A DNA stretch of 64,000 nucleotides from Nonlabens sp. Ci31 (GTDB lineage Bacteria > Bacteroidota > Bacteroidia > Flavobacteriales > Flavobacteriaceae): contig NZ_CP043633.1 of NCBI RefSeq assembly GCF_012974865.1, forward strand, positions 2,408,501 to 2,472,500. The letters run 5' to 3'. The notes under the pieces are model-generated. The model saw only the letters and a program-made list of their open reading frames with translations. It was not told where the DNA came from and made no database searches. Shown in pieces: positions 37,393-46,456 of the stretch. Both the position numbers and the translations under genes were made by a program. Position 1 is the first letter of the stretch, and each line of letters begins with the position of its first letter.

Positions 37393-40300
37393 CTAAGCTT
37401 TCTTATCCAGTACCCATTCTCCTTTATTGATCAAAGGAAGTGCAGATTTAAACTTTGTCTCTTTGGTTTCTCCAGTCATAACATTCTTGATCACCACTTT
37501 ATCGTTACGACCTATCTTAGGTTGATCACGAGTGATCGTTTCTGTAACTTGAGCACGTTGTTGTTGCTGACTTGCTCCGGCGCCCACAGCTCTTGCTTGA
37601 GCAGCTTGCTCATCGCTATTTAAAACCTCTTCTTTTTGAGTGCTTGTTTTTTCTGTTTGGCGTTGTCTGGCCTCACTTATTGCCGCAGCATCTCTACTAG
37701 GAAGATCGCCCTTGAACATAAAACCAATAACGTCTTTATTTACTTTATCTATCATCACTTTGAATAATTCGAAGGCTTCAAATTTATAAATAAGTAATGG
37801 ATCTTTTTGCTCATGAACGGCAAGTTGCACACTTTGCTTTAACTCGTCCATTTTGCGTAGGTGTGTTTTCCATGCCTCATCAATAATGGCTAGCGTAATA
37901 TTTTTTTCAAAGTCAGTCACTAAGGAACGACCTTCACTATCATAAGCTTCTTGTAGGTTTGTTGCTACATTTAAGGTTTTGATACCGTCTGTAAAAGGAA
38001 CTGCGATACGCTCGTAATTGCGCTCGTCGTTTTCCATTACATTTTTAATTACGGGATAAACCTCTGAAGCGGTGCGCTCCATTTTCTCCTTATAATGATC
38101 ATAAGCAGCTCTATAGACGATGTCAGTAACGGTCTTATCGTCTTTATCGGAAAACTCTTCCTCAGAAACAGGACTGCTCATGGAGAAGTAACGAATCAAT
38201 TCAAACTCAAAGTTTTTGAAATCTTGTGCTATTTTATTTCCTTCGGTAATATTCTCAGAAATATCGTAGATCATATTGGCGATATCTACTGCAAGGCGAT
38301 CTCCAAATAAGGCGTTGTGACGTCGCTTGTAAATCACTTCACGTTGGGCGTTCATGACATCATCATATTCTAGCAACCTCTTACGAACACCAAAAGCATT
38401 CTCTTCTACTTTAGTTTGCGCACGCTCAATAGATTTAGAAATCATAGAATGCTGAATCACTTCACCTTCTTTCATTCCTAGTCGGTCCATTGTTTTGGCC
38501 ATACGTTCAGAACCGAAAAGTCTCATCAAGTTGTCTTCTAGAGACACATAAAATTGTGAACTTCCAGGATCCCCTTGACGACCGGCACGACCACGTAACT
38601 GTCTGTCTACACGACGAGAATCATGACGCTCTGTACCTATAATGGCAAGTCCGCCAGCAGCTTTTACTTCAGCAGATAATTTGATGTCTGTTCCACGACC
38701 GGCCATGTTGGTAGCGATCGTGATCTGTCCTGGGTTTCCAGCTTCTGCAACGATGTCTGCTTCACGTTTGTGTTGCTTTGCATTCAGTACGTTGTGTTCT
38801 ATTCCTGCGCGTTGTAATGTTCTACTCAGTAGCTCAGAAATATCTACAGAAGTAGTACCTATAAGCACTGGGCGACCAGCTTCTTTAAGTTTTGTTACTT
38901 CTTCTATTACGGCACCGTATTTTTCGCGTTTTGTTTTATATACAAGATCTTGTCTGTCATCGCGAGAAATAGGTCTGTTAGTAGGAATTTCTACGACATC
39001 TAGTTTATAGATTTCCCAGAATTCTCCAGCTTCAGTTACGGCAGTTCCCGTCATACCAGAAAGTTTCTTGTACATACGGAAATAATTTTGCAAGGTAATG
39101 GTGGCAAAGGTTTGTGTCGCATCTTGGATTTTTAAATTCTCCTTAGCTTCAATGGCTTGGTGCAATCCATCACTATAACGACGGCCATCCATGGCACGAC
39201 CAGTTTGTTCATCTACGATCTTAACGATCATTTCAGATTCTATTCTAACACCCCCGTTTCCGTTAGGTACTTTCTTTTCTTGAGCATCTACGATGTATTC
39301 CGTATCTTTTTCAAATAATGTGTAGGCTTTAAGCAGCTGATTCAAGGTGTGAATGCGTTCAGATTTTACGGAGAACTCACGGAATAATTCTTCTTTTCTT
39401 TCAGCTTCTTCTTCTTTAGAAAGTCCAGCGTTTTCGATACGGCTTATTTCCATACCTACCTCTGGCATTACAAAAAAGTCAGGCTCGTCTTCACCAGAAA
39501 GGAATTCAATTCCTTTGTCGCTCAACTCTACTTGATTGTTTTTTTCATCGATTACAAAGTAAAGTGCCTCATCTACTTTAGGCATTTCACGGTTGTTATC
39601 TTGCATATAAAAATTCTCAGTTTTTTGGAGCAAGGTTTTTATTCCCTCTTCACTTAAGAATTTAATAAGAGCTTTGTTTTTAGGAAGACCACGGAAAACT
39701 CTTAGTAATTGTTTCCCACCTTCTTTAGTGTCTCCTTCAGCAATTAGTTTTTTAGCTTGAGCGAGTGTTTGTACCAGCTCTTTTCTTTGAACCTCTACAA
39801 TATTTGCAACAGGAGCTTTTAATACATCAAACTCTTGACGATCTCCCTGTGGGACTGGTCCAGATATAATTAAGGGTGTACGTGCATCATCGATAAGAAC
39901 AGAATCGGTCTCATCAATAATGGCATAATTGTGTTTGCGTTGTACCAGATCTTTAGGCGCATGAGCCATATTATCTCTCAAGTAATCAAAACCAAATTCA
40001 TTGTTCGTTCCGTAAGTAACATCTGCTAGATATGCTAGACGTCTTTCTTCAGAATTAGGCTTGTGGTAATCGATACAATCTATAGTCAGACCATGAAATT
40101 CAAATAAAGGACCAATCCATGCACCATCACGTTTTGCTAAGTAATCATTTACGGTTACCACGTGAACACCATTACCGGTAAGTGCATTGAGATAAACAGG
40201 TAAAGTAGCAACAAGTGTTTTTCCTTCTCCAGTTTGCATTTCTGCAATTTTACCGCTATGCATGGTTGCTCCACCTATAAGCTGAACATCATAGTGAATC

Positions 40301-40812
40301 ATATCCCAAGTAATAGGTTTACCAGCAGCATCCCATGAATTGCTCCATACCGCTTGATCACCGTCCAGTTTTACATAGTCTGTTGTTCCAGATAATTCAC
40401 GATCTCTCGCTGATGCGACAACACGTATTTCTTCATTATGGAAAAAGCGTTTGGCAGTTTCTTTCATTACAGCAAAAGCTTCTGGCATGATCTCGTTGAG
40501 AATTTCTTCCCCTTGCTGATAAGCCACCTCTTGTAATTGATCTATTTCATTATAGATTTCTTCACGTCTATCAATGTCTTCTTCCTTCTCAGCTGTTTCC
40601 TTTAAGCGGGCAATATCAGATAGAGTCTCTGCTTTTGCCGCAGCAATTCTCTCCTTAAATTCTGTTGTTTTATGACGCAATTCATCAAAATTAAGCTGTT
40701 CTAGTCCAGGCTCAAATTTGAGTATTTTGTCAACAATAGGTTGAATTTCTTTTATATCTTTCTTTGACTTATCGCCAACGAAGACTTTTAATACGGAATC
40801 TAATAGTCCCAT
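37393..40812 (-). CDS. secA: Protein translocase subunit SecA
   Basis: 1139 aa, the long Bacteroidota form (about 240 residues above E. coli). The DEAD-motor signatures are present: MQTGEGKTLVATLP (Walker A), DETDSVLIDDARTPLIISG, TNMAGRGTDIKL and HDSRRVDRQLRGRAGRQGDPG. It has large insertions near residues 330-420 and a Q/E-rich C-terminal linker; the last 60 residues lack the zinc-binding SEC-C cysteines. SecA drives preproteins through SecYEG at the inner membrane. A terminator follows at 37274. Confidence 0.97.
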   Translation of the reverse strand: MGLLDSVLKVFVGDKSKKDIKEIQPIVDKILKFEPGLEQLNFDELRHKTTEFKERIAAAKAETLSDIARLKETAEKEEDIDRREEIYNEIDQLQEVAYQQGEEILNEIMPEAFAVMKETAKRFFHNEEIRVVASARDRELSGTTDYVKLDGDQAVWSNSWDAAGKPITWDMIHYDVQLIGGATMHSGKIAEMQTGEGKTLVATLPVYLNALTGNGVHVVTVNDYLAKRDGAWIGPLFEFHGLTIDCIDYHKPNSEERRLAYLADVTYGTNNEFGFDYLRDNMAHAPKDLVQRKHNYAIIDETDSVLIDDARTPLIISGPVPQGDRQEFDVLKAPVANIVEVQRKELVQTLAQAKKLIAEGDTKEGGKQLLRVFRGLPKNKALIKFLSEEGIKTLLQKTENFYMQDNNREMPKVDEALYFVIDEKNNQVELSDKGIEFLSGEDEPDFFVMPEVGMEISRIENAGLSKEEEAERKEELFREFSVKSERIHTLNQLLKAYTLFEKDTEYIVDAQEKKVPNGNGGVRIESEMIVKIVDEQTGRAMDGRRYSDGLHQAIEAKENLKIQDATQTFATITLQNYFRMYKKLSGMTGTAVTEAGEFWEIYKLDVVEIPTNRPISRDDRQDLVYKTKREKYGAVIEEVTKLKEAGRPVLIGTTSVDISELLSRTLQRAGIEHNVLNAKQHKREADIVAEAGNPGQITIATNMAGRGTDIKLSAEVKAAGGLAIIGTERHDSRRVDRQLRGRAGRQGDPGSSQFYVSLEDNLMRLFGSERMAKTMDRLGMKEGEVIQHSMISKSIERAQTKVEENAFGVRKRLLEYDDVMNAQREVIYKRRHNALFGDRLAVDIANMIYDISENITEGNKIAQDFKNFEFELIRYFSMSSPVSEEEFSDKDDKTVTDIVYRAAYDHYKEKMERTASEVYPVIKNVMENDERNYERIAVPFTDGIKTLNVATNLQEAYDSEGRSLVTDFEKNITLAIIDEAWKTHLRKMDELKQSVQLAVHEQKDPLLIYKFEAFELFKVMIDKVNKDVIGFMFKGDLPSRDAAAISEARQRQTEKTSTQKEEVLNSDEQAAQARAVGAGASQQQQRAQVTETITRDQPKIGRNDKVVIKNVMTGETKETKFKSALPLINKGEWVLDKKA

Positions 40813-40884
40813 GATGTTTTATTTGTTTGATTTACAGCAATTTAAAATATACCTACTGCTACTGCTAATATCCAAAATTAAAGC

Positions 40885-40914
40885 AAAAAAAAAGCCTCTT
40901 TACGAGACTTTTTA
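40885..40914 (-). terminator. Intrinsic terminator downstream of the DUF2795 gene
   Basis: Minus strand AAAAGTCTC gtaaa GAGGCTTTT followed by a T-run. It separates the small gene from secA. Confidence 0.8.
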
Positions 40915-40929
40915 TCCGATTAAGGATTG

Positions 40930-41151
40930 TTAATACTCATCCTCATTCCAGAGGTAGTCGTCGTCTGTAGGGTAATCTGGCCATATTTCTTGAATAGACT
41001 CGTATAAGTCTCCTTCATCTTCAATGGCTTGTAAATTTTCCACTACCTCTAACGGTGCTCCTGTACGAATTGCGTAATCGATCAATTCATCCTTCTCAGC
41101 AGGCCAAGGTGCATCACTTAAATAAGATGCTAGTTCTAGTGTCCAATACAT
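40930..41151 (-). CDS. DUF2795 domain-containing small acidic protein
   Basis: 73 aa: MYWTLELASYLSDAPWPAEKDELIDYAIRTGAP..., the short DUF2795 fold, with a very acidic C-terminus (DYPTDDDYLWNEDEY). Often next to secA in flavobacteria, from memory. Function unknown. A separate transcript by the terminator at 40885. Confidence 0.85.
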   Translation of the reverse strand: MYWTLELASYLSDAPWPAEKDELIDYAIRTGAPLEVVENLQAIEDEGDLYESIQEIWPDYPTDDDYLWNEDEY

Positions 41152-41371
41152 ATTTTTACTCGTTAAGTTTTTTGCAAAAATAAACTTCTCGTCGATTTAT
41201 GCAAGTTATTTTTACTTTGATTTCAAGATTTGCAAGAGCGTATAAGCTTTTGAAAATCAAAATGTTTGCTGAAAATACTCATCAGTTGCCCCACATTTTA
41301 TTTCTTTCTAACCAGAAGTTACTGTAATACTGCGTTTCAAGCGCTTTCAACAGATTCTGAACGAAATGAAA

Positions 41372-41944
41372 TTAGTACTTTTTTGGGATCCATTTTATCT
41401 CTTCGGCTTCCAAAACTTTAGACAATTTACGTGCCAACACAAATAGATAGTCAGAAAGTCGGTTGAGATACTTCAAAACTTGTGGATCTACAGGTGCATG
41501 TTCGTTAAGCTCTGTCGCCAGACGCTCTGCACGGCGACATACGGTTCTGGTAATGTGACAATATGACACAGCAGGATGTCCGCCAGGAAGTATGAAATGT
41601 GTCATTTCAGGCAGCTCCTCATTCATAAGGTCCATTTCGCTTTCTAATAAGCTAACCTCTTCTTCACTAATTTTAGAAATGTTCAAACGGTCTTTGCCAT
41701 TTTTTAAAACTTGCTTTTCTGGAGGGGTTGCTAGAATAGCGCCTATAGTAAAAAGATTGTGCTGTATGGAGTTGATGATTTTGCTTGTATGTTCATCTAT
41801 CTCTTGATCACGTATCAATCCCATCCAAGAATTCAGCTCGTCTACAGTACCATAACTATCGATTCTTAAGTTGTGCTTAGGAACTCGTGTGCCGCCAAAT
41901 AAGGCTGTAGTACCCGTATCACCTGTTTTTGTATATATTTTCAT
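41372..41944 (-). CDS. Cob(I)alamin adenosyltransferase (PduO type)
   Basis: 190 aa with the PduO signatures KIYTKTGDTGTTALFGG at the N-terminus, SYGTVDELNSWMG, and RTVCRRAERLATEL at about residue 135. It transfers the adenosyl group of ATP to cob(I)alamin, making adenosylcobalamin, the cofactor of methylmalonyl-CoA mutase. This fits the presence of meaB 7 kb away. Transcribed alone. Confidence 0.93.
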   Translation of the reverse strand: MKIYTKTGDTGTTALFGGTRVPKHNLRIDSYGTVDELNSWMGLIRDQEIDEHTSKIINSIQHNLFTIGAILATPPEKQVLKNGKDRLNISKISEEEVSLLESEMDLMNEELPEMTHFILPGGHPAVSYCHITRTVCRRAERLATELNEHAPVDPQVLKYLNRLSDYLFVLARKLSKVLEAEEIKWIPKKY

Positions 41945-42090
41945 TTCTATTATTTCATTTTTATTTTAATCTAATTTCTGTTTTCAAGAGCGGTGGTCAA
42001 GCGTATCCTTTTTTAAGTGTGGTTGTGTCACTTACTTCTAGTTAATAAGTTGATATTAAAAATTCATGTATAACTCCGTTAACACAGGGG

Positions 42091-42522
42091 TTAAATTTTT
42101 TCTAGTTTTTCTATTAAATTAATGATTGCTTGCTCATCTAGTTGTGCGGTAAGTTGAGTTTCTGCAGCATCCACCTTTTGGTCTAAAATAGTAAGTACTT
42201 CCATACCGTTTTTTGTAATAGTGAGTTCTATTTGTCTTCTGTCTGTTGGACATTGTACGCGATCTACAAATTTTTTATCTACCAGTTTATCAATCACTCG
42301 AGTAGTATTTGAATTGGCATGAATCATATCTTTGCTCACATCTTGAAGGCTCGCAACCTTTCCTTTGCGGCCTCTCAAAATACGAAGTACATTAAATTGC
42401 TGTATCGTGATTCCATGCTCTTTTAGGGTATGACTTATCGTCTCAGTTGCTTCTGTACCCTTTTTAATAAGAGTAGTTATTAGCTTTCGCGAAAGCGGAA
42501 TAGAAATCATATCCTTACTCAT
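42091..42522 (-). CDS. MarR family transcriptional regulator
   Basis: 143 aa with the winged helix of MarR proteins (QFNVLRILRG, ASLQDVSKDMIHANSNTTRVIDKLVDKKFVDRVQCPTDRRQIEL, the DRR wing). In flavobacteria such regulators often control an adjacent YceI gene; here a YceI gene exists but 7.5 kb away. A one-mismatch palindrome lies at its 5' end (42482), read as IPLSRKL on the coding strand rather than AFAKA. Confidence 0.9.
   Translation of the reverse strand: MSKDMISIPLSRKLITTLIKKGTEATETISHTLKEHGITIQQFNVLRILRGRKGKVASLQDVSKDMIHANSNTTRVIDKLVDKKFVDRVQCPTDRRQIELTITKNGMEVLTILDQKVDAAETQLTAQLDEQAIINLIEKLEKI
42482..42497. repeat. 16-bp palindrome copy, 1 mismatch (start of MarR gene)
   Basis: AGCTTTCGCGAAAGCG. 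Read on the other frame, giving PLSRKL. Confidence 0.75.
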
Positions 42523-42696
42523 AAATTTATATTACATTTACATTAATTGTTGCTACAAATTTATTTTAACTTGTGGCCAAGGAACAATATTTAATGTTAA
42601 AATTGCTTTTTGTGTAGGGCGATCCTCTCTTGGCTTTATTAAAAGTCTTTTGTTCAATATTTGAATTGTTCTTGCGTTAGGAGTTAAAGGATAAAT

Positions 42697-43278
42697 ATGA
42701 AAAAGTATATGTTAATGGGCTTTTTACTGATCTGCACGACAGTAATGGCTCAAATGGAAAGTGGATTAGGAGTTACTGCGGGGCTTAATTATGGTTCCAC
42801 AGGTGATTTAAGGGAGAACGGACAAACTATTATTGATAACCCTGACGAGAAGATAGGGTACCATCTAGGGGTTTACTGGAAAATAGATCTTGATTTCTTA
42901 TATCTAAGGCCAGAATTAAAGTACACAAAGTTGAGTAATGAATATAACGGGAGTCAGTTTGATGTTCAAAAAATAGATGTACCTCTACTGTTAGGAACTA
43001 ACATCATCGGACCTTTACATGTCTTTGCTGGACCTTCATTACAGTATATAGTTGACACAAAATTACAAGATACAGCGCTGAGTGATGTTCAAAATGAATG
43101 GAGTGTTGGTGCTCAATTTGGTGTTGGAGTGAACTTAGGGGATTTGGGAATAGATGTACGCTATGAACGTGGTTTTACTAATAATGAAGTCCGTTTTATA
43201 AGAAATAATATAGCTGCTCAAGGAACACTAGATACCCGACCAGAGCAAATTATTCTCGCATTAAGTCTACGTCTTTAA
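42697..43278 (+). CDS. Outer-membrane beta-barrel protein (porin-like, OMP_b-brl family)
   Basis: 193 aa with a signal peptide ending at VMA|QM (about residue 19). The mature protein has the pattern of an eight-stranded barrel: GLGVTAGLNYGSTGD, YLRPELKYTK, VFAGPSLQYIVD, WSVGAQFGVGVNLGDLGIDVRYERG, and it ends with ILALSLRL. The specific function is unknown. No partner gene is close; the MarR gene diverges upstream. Confidence 0.85.
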   Translation: MKKYMLMGFLLICTTVMAQMESGLGVTAGLNYGSTGDLRENGQTIIDNPDEKIGYHLGVYWKIDLDFLYLRPELKYTKLSNEYNGSQFDVQKIDVPLLLGTNIIGPLHVFAGPSLQYIVDTKLQDTALSDVQNEWSVGAQFGVGVNLGDLGIDVRYERGFTNNEVRFIRNNIAAQGTLDTRPEQIILALSLRL

Positions 43279-43540
43279 ATCTATCTTTACAAGAAATAAA
43301 TACGGACTCTGAAGGCAGGGTAAAAAAAGTTTTATCCATCAACCTTTCACATCCTTAAGGATATTTTCTATGGACTGAATTTTATACCTATCTGAAAATC
43401 TACTTTAATTTGGAGAAGAACTTTTTTTATTCATCCCATCTGGTAGTATTTCCAACATAATCATAGGTAATTACTCTCTTTATCAATAGTAATTTTCAGT
43501 CATTCTACTGAACAAAAACAGGTGTTGTTCTTAAACAAAA
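43279..43540. other. Intergenic region with no gene seen
   Basis: AT-rich; I see no credible ORF, tRNA or repeat here. A hairpin follows at 43541. Confidence 0.6.
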
Positions 43541-43577
43541 ACACCAGACACTGCTCTCTATAAGAAGTGTCTGGTGT
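43541..43577. terminator. Bidirectional hairpin terminator
   Basis: 12-bp perfect stem ACACCAGACACT / AGTGTCTGGTGT with a 13-nt loop, flanked by A-rich and T-rich sequence. It separates the barrel gene from the convergent CIA30 gene. Confidence 0.75.
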
Positions 43578-43619
43578 CTATTTGTTTGTGGTATTAAAGA
43601 AGTTGTTCTTTAATGGTGT

Positions 43620-44144
43620 TTATTCCAATTCAATCTTATCTATCAGCAGGTTAAATGATACTTCATCATTACCTATAAAAAAGGATAGTTCATCAATGAA
43701 AGTATGATCAAAATTATCCATGTTCAATTGGCTACCTTTAAAAGAGGGTACCATTTCGGCTAATTCTAATTCTACAGTTTCCCATTCTCCACTGGTAGGG
43801 AAAGCTATTATGTATGAATGCCCGTCAGAAGCAGTTTCTTTAAAACGCAATTGATACTCGTTACCATCGCCCTTAATCCTTAATAGGGCCTTAGTAGCAT
43901 CCCCTAATTTAGTGTCTGGGCAATTGTACCTTACTGAGGCAAAACCACCATTTTTTTCTAAAGAAACCTTTCCTTTAAAATTTGCATGTCCATCTTTGGT
44001 AAGCTCTATCGAGCTTGAAGAAACGCCACCCATGACAGTGTCGTTTACAATGGTCCAGTCTTCTAATTCTGTCTCAGAATTAAAATCTATTAATGTAGTG
44101 TTGATCATCATAAGCGGAAAGATAAAGTATAGTATACATTTCAT
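43620..44144 (-). CDS. CIA30 family protein
   Basis: 174 aa with an N-terminal hydrophobic segment (signal-like) and a CIA30 beta-sandwich: EDWTIVNDTVMGGVSSSSIEL, GKVSLEKNGGFASVR, LRIKGDGNEYQLRF, FPTSGEWETVELEL. Bacterial members of this family have a galactose-binding-like fold and unknown function; the name comes from a mitochondrial complex I assembly factor. Confidence 0.88.
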   Translation of the reverse strand: MKCILYFIFPLMMINTTLIDFNSETELEDWTIVNDTVMGGVSSSSIELTKDGHANFKGKVSLEKNGGFASVRYNCPDTKLGDATKALLRIKGDGNEYQLRFKETASDGHSYIIAFPTSGEWETVELELAEMVPSFKGSQLNMDNFDHTFIDELSFFIGNDEVSFNLLIDKIELE

Positions 44145-44189
44145 TCTTGTTAAAGTCCACTTTTCTACGAGAACTTTCTAGTAAAACTC

Positions 44190-44498
44190 CTAATCGGGAG
44201 CCCACATCTTAAAAAAACGGAATTGCTTCGTGAATTCTACTCGAGGAACAAAAGCTACGGCTACTTCACGATTATCAAGAGAAGACTCTGTAAGCAATAC
44301 GTACTTTCCATCTTTTAAAGAATTTTGAAATTCTTTTTCATCCACTTTGCAAACTACTTTTTTGAATATAGAATTGACCCATTCTATCATATCTGGATCA
44401 TCTTTATACTTTTTATAACAAGCAAGTGAGGCATGGGCAGCTATTACTGGAGCCATCTTTGTAGGAACGTCATCCTTAATTAAAATATACATTTTCAT
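44190..44498 (-). CDS. PTH2-like (peptidyl-tRNA hydrolase II fold) small protein
   Basis: 102 aa. KMYILIKDDVPTKMAPVIAAHASLACYKKY resembles the first strand and the A-x-x-AHAS helix of Pth2, and KKVVCKVDEKEFQNSL the next strand/helix. The canonical Pth2 ending with DAGxTQ is not present, so catalytic activity is uncertain. It starts 45 bp upstream of the CIA30 gene and may share its transcript. Confidence 0.6.
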   Translation of the reverse strand: MKMYILIKDDVPTKMAPVIAAHASLACYKKYKDDPDMIEWVNSIFKKVVCKVDEKEFQNSLKDGKYVLLTESSLDNREVAVAFVPRVEFTKQFRFFKMWAPD

Positions 44499-44675
44499 AA
44501 TCGCTACTATTTAGTATTTGAATTTACTGAAATAGATCTTCTTTCCTTTCTATCGTGAGATAAGTCTCATCAGTATAAAAAATCATAACCACTGTTATTT
44601 TTTATTTCATATAATTTAAAGAATTTGTGGCATGGAACCTTTTCTTCTCTCGTAAAGTTAAATAAAAAGCGGGGA

Positions 44676-46265
44676 TTATTTCTTTTTAACCCTTGTCAGA
44701 TTCAGCATATTAACAGCGTTACTCTTTAGGTTAAGGACTTTTTTAGATATGAAACGTACGCTTTGGTCATAGTACAATGGTACAATAGGAGCTTCTTCTA
44801 TGATAATACTGTCCATTTTTATGTACAGACTTTTTCTTATTTCTGGATCACTAGCGCTAAGGGCATTTTCATAAAGCAAGTCATAAGCGGCACTTTTAAA
44901 ATGAGTGTAATTAGGACCACCTGGAGCAAAGTTTTTAGAGTAAAATAAAGAAAGGTAGTTTTCGGCATCAGGATAGTCTGCGATCCAGCTGCTTCTAAAT
45001 ATATCTAACTGTCCATCTTTACGCGCCTGCCTTAATGTTGATGGCGTCAGGACATCGATTTGAACTTGAATACCTATTTTCTGAAGTTCTTTCTGTATGA
45101 ATTCACATAAATCTAAGTAATTTGCCCCTGTACTGATCGTTATGGCGGGGTTTTTATCTCCAGTTTCTTCACTATAAGCAGTGACGAGCGACCTAGCACG
45201 ATTAGGGTCATAGGTAAAACCTTTTACGACACCGCCCGCAGGAATGCCTCTAGGAATGAAACCGTTGTGCGCTGGCGTACCTATGTTATTGCGCAGGTAT
45301 TTGATCATTTTATCTCTGTCAAAACCTAAATTAATAGCTTGTCGCAATTTCTTGCTTTGTAACTCTGGTGATTTGCTGTCTACTTTTAGTCCTAGATACT
45401 CGGTGTTTAAGAAAGGGGCTTTTTCAAGAGTTACTGTAGGGATATATGCCTGTTTTAATTCGCCAGATGTTGTCAGTAACTCATCTTTATAACTGGGATC
45501 GATGGCATTTATAAAATCTAAATTCCCTTGGGCAAATTCTAAAAATTCACTTTGCTTGTCTGTTTTAAAGCTAATGGCAACCGCCTCTAAATAGGGCAGT
45601 GCGTTTCCTTCTTTATCTTTTTCAAAGTACAAATCATTTTTGCGCAATACCATTTTTACATTCTCCTGCCATCTTTTTAAATAAAAGGGTCCTGTACCTA
45701 TGGGTTGCTCTCTTAAGTCGTTACTTCCTTCAGGTACGACACTGCAATATTTCATCGATAGCAATCCTAAAAATGCTGGAAATGCTTGTTTCAACGTAAT
45801 TTGAAGTTCTAGTGGCGCTATGGCTTTGATACTTTCTACGTTTTTCATAACCCATTCTCCGGGAGAGGCAATCTTAGGGTCTGTTAATCGCTCTAAGGAA
45901 TATTTAAAGTCTTGTGCTGTTACGGTTCTCGCTTTCGCGCCATGCTTGCCGGCAGGCAGGAAAGCGTCATTAAAATAAACGCCTTCTTTTATATAAAAGG
46001 TATAAATAGTAGCTGTTGTATCAATGTTCCAATGAGAAGCTAGATCAGGAACCACTTCTAGGTCTTTATCCAGCTTTACCAGCCCATTGTAAAGAAGGTT
46101 ACACACCCAAATATTACGTTGATCCTTTGCAAAAGCAGGGTCTAGACTGGTCACATTTGCATGCTCATTATATCGAAAAACAGTCTTTAAATCAATTTCT
46201 TGTTCTTGATTCTGACATGTAGTGAGTATCATAAAAGGCAGTAAAATAAAGAGGTATTTATACAT
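44676..46265 (-). CDS. ABC transporter substrate-binding lipoprotein (peptide, SBP_bac_5)
   Basis: 529 aa with lipoprotein signal MYKYLFILLPFMILTTC (cysteine at 17). Family-5 features: RYNEHANVTSLDPAFAKDQ, FDRDKMIKYLRNN, IGTGPFYLKRW and a C-terminal IVPLYYDQSVRFISKKV. It binds peptides or similar ligands in the periplasm for an ABC importer; no permease is adjacent, so it may work alone or with a distant transporter. A seven-residue insert (LPAGKHG) splits the palindrome-encoded AFAKA near residue 105. Confidence 0.9.
   Translation of the reverse strand: MYKYLFILLPFMILTTCQNQEQEIDLKTVFRYNEHANVTSLDPAFAKDQRNIWVCNLLYNGLVKLDKDLEVVPDLASHWNIDTTATIYTFYIKEGVYFNDAFLPAGKHGAKARTVTAQDFKYSLERLTDPKIASPGEWVMKNVESIKAIAPLELQITLKQAFPAFLGLLSMKYCSVVPEGSNDLREQPIGTGPFYLKRWQENVKMVLRKNDLYFEKDKEGNALPYLEAVAISFKTDKQSEFLEFAQGNLDFINAIDPSYKDELLTTSGELKQAYIPTVTLEKAPFLNTEYLGLKVDSKSPELQSKKLRQAINLGFDRDKMIKYLRNNIGTPAHNGFIPRGIPAGGVVKGFTYDPNRARSLVTAYSEETGDKNPAITISTGANYLDLCEFIQKELQKIGIQVQIDVLTPSTLRQARKDGQLDIFRSSWIADYPDAENYLSLFYSKNFAPGGPNYTHFKSAAYDLLYENALSASDPEIRKSLYIKMDSIIIEEAPIVPLYYDQSVRFISKKVLNLKSNAVNMLNLTRVKKK
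45930..45966. repeat. 16-bp palindrome split by a 21-bp in-frame insertion
   Basis: Plus-strand CGCTTTCGCG at 45930-45939 and AAAGCG at 45961-45966 rebuild the exact 16-mer when the 21 bp at 45940-45960 are removed. The insert centres on GCTTGCCGGCAGGC, itself nearly palindromic. Confidence 0.8.
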
Positions 46266-46456
46266 GAAGTAAAGATATTAGGAACCTGCTAGTATGGGGC
46301 ATATATATGTTGTTTTTCTTACTAAATCAGTCCAAAAGCGGGTGTTTCTTTTACTTTAGGTCAGAATTTAAAGAGGTCTAGAGTCGCAGTGACTATTCTG
46401 CTGTACTCTTAAAATGGATACAAGGCTTAGTTTTAAAGAAAGTGAAATTTTCTTTT

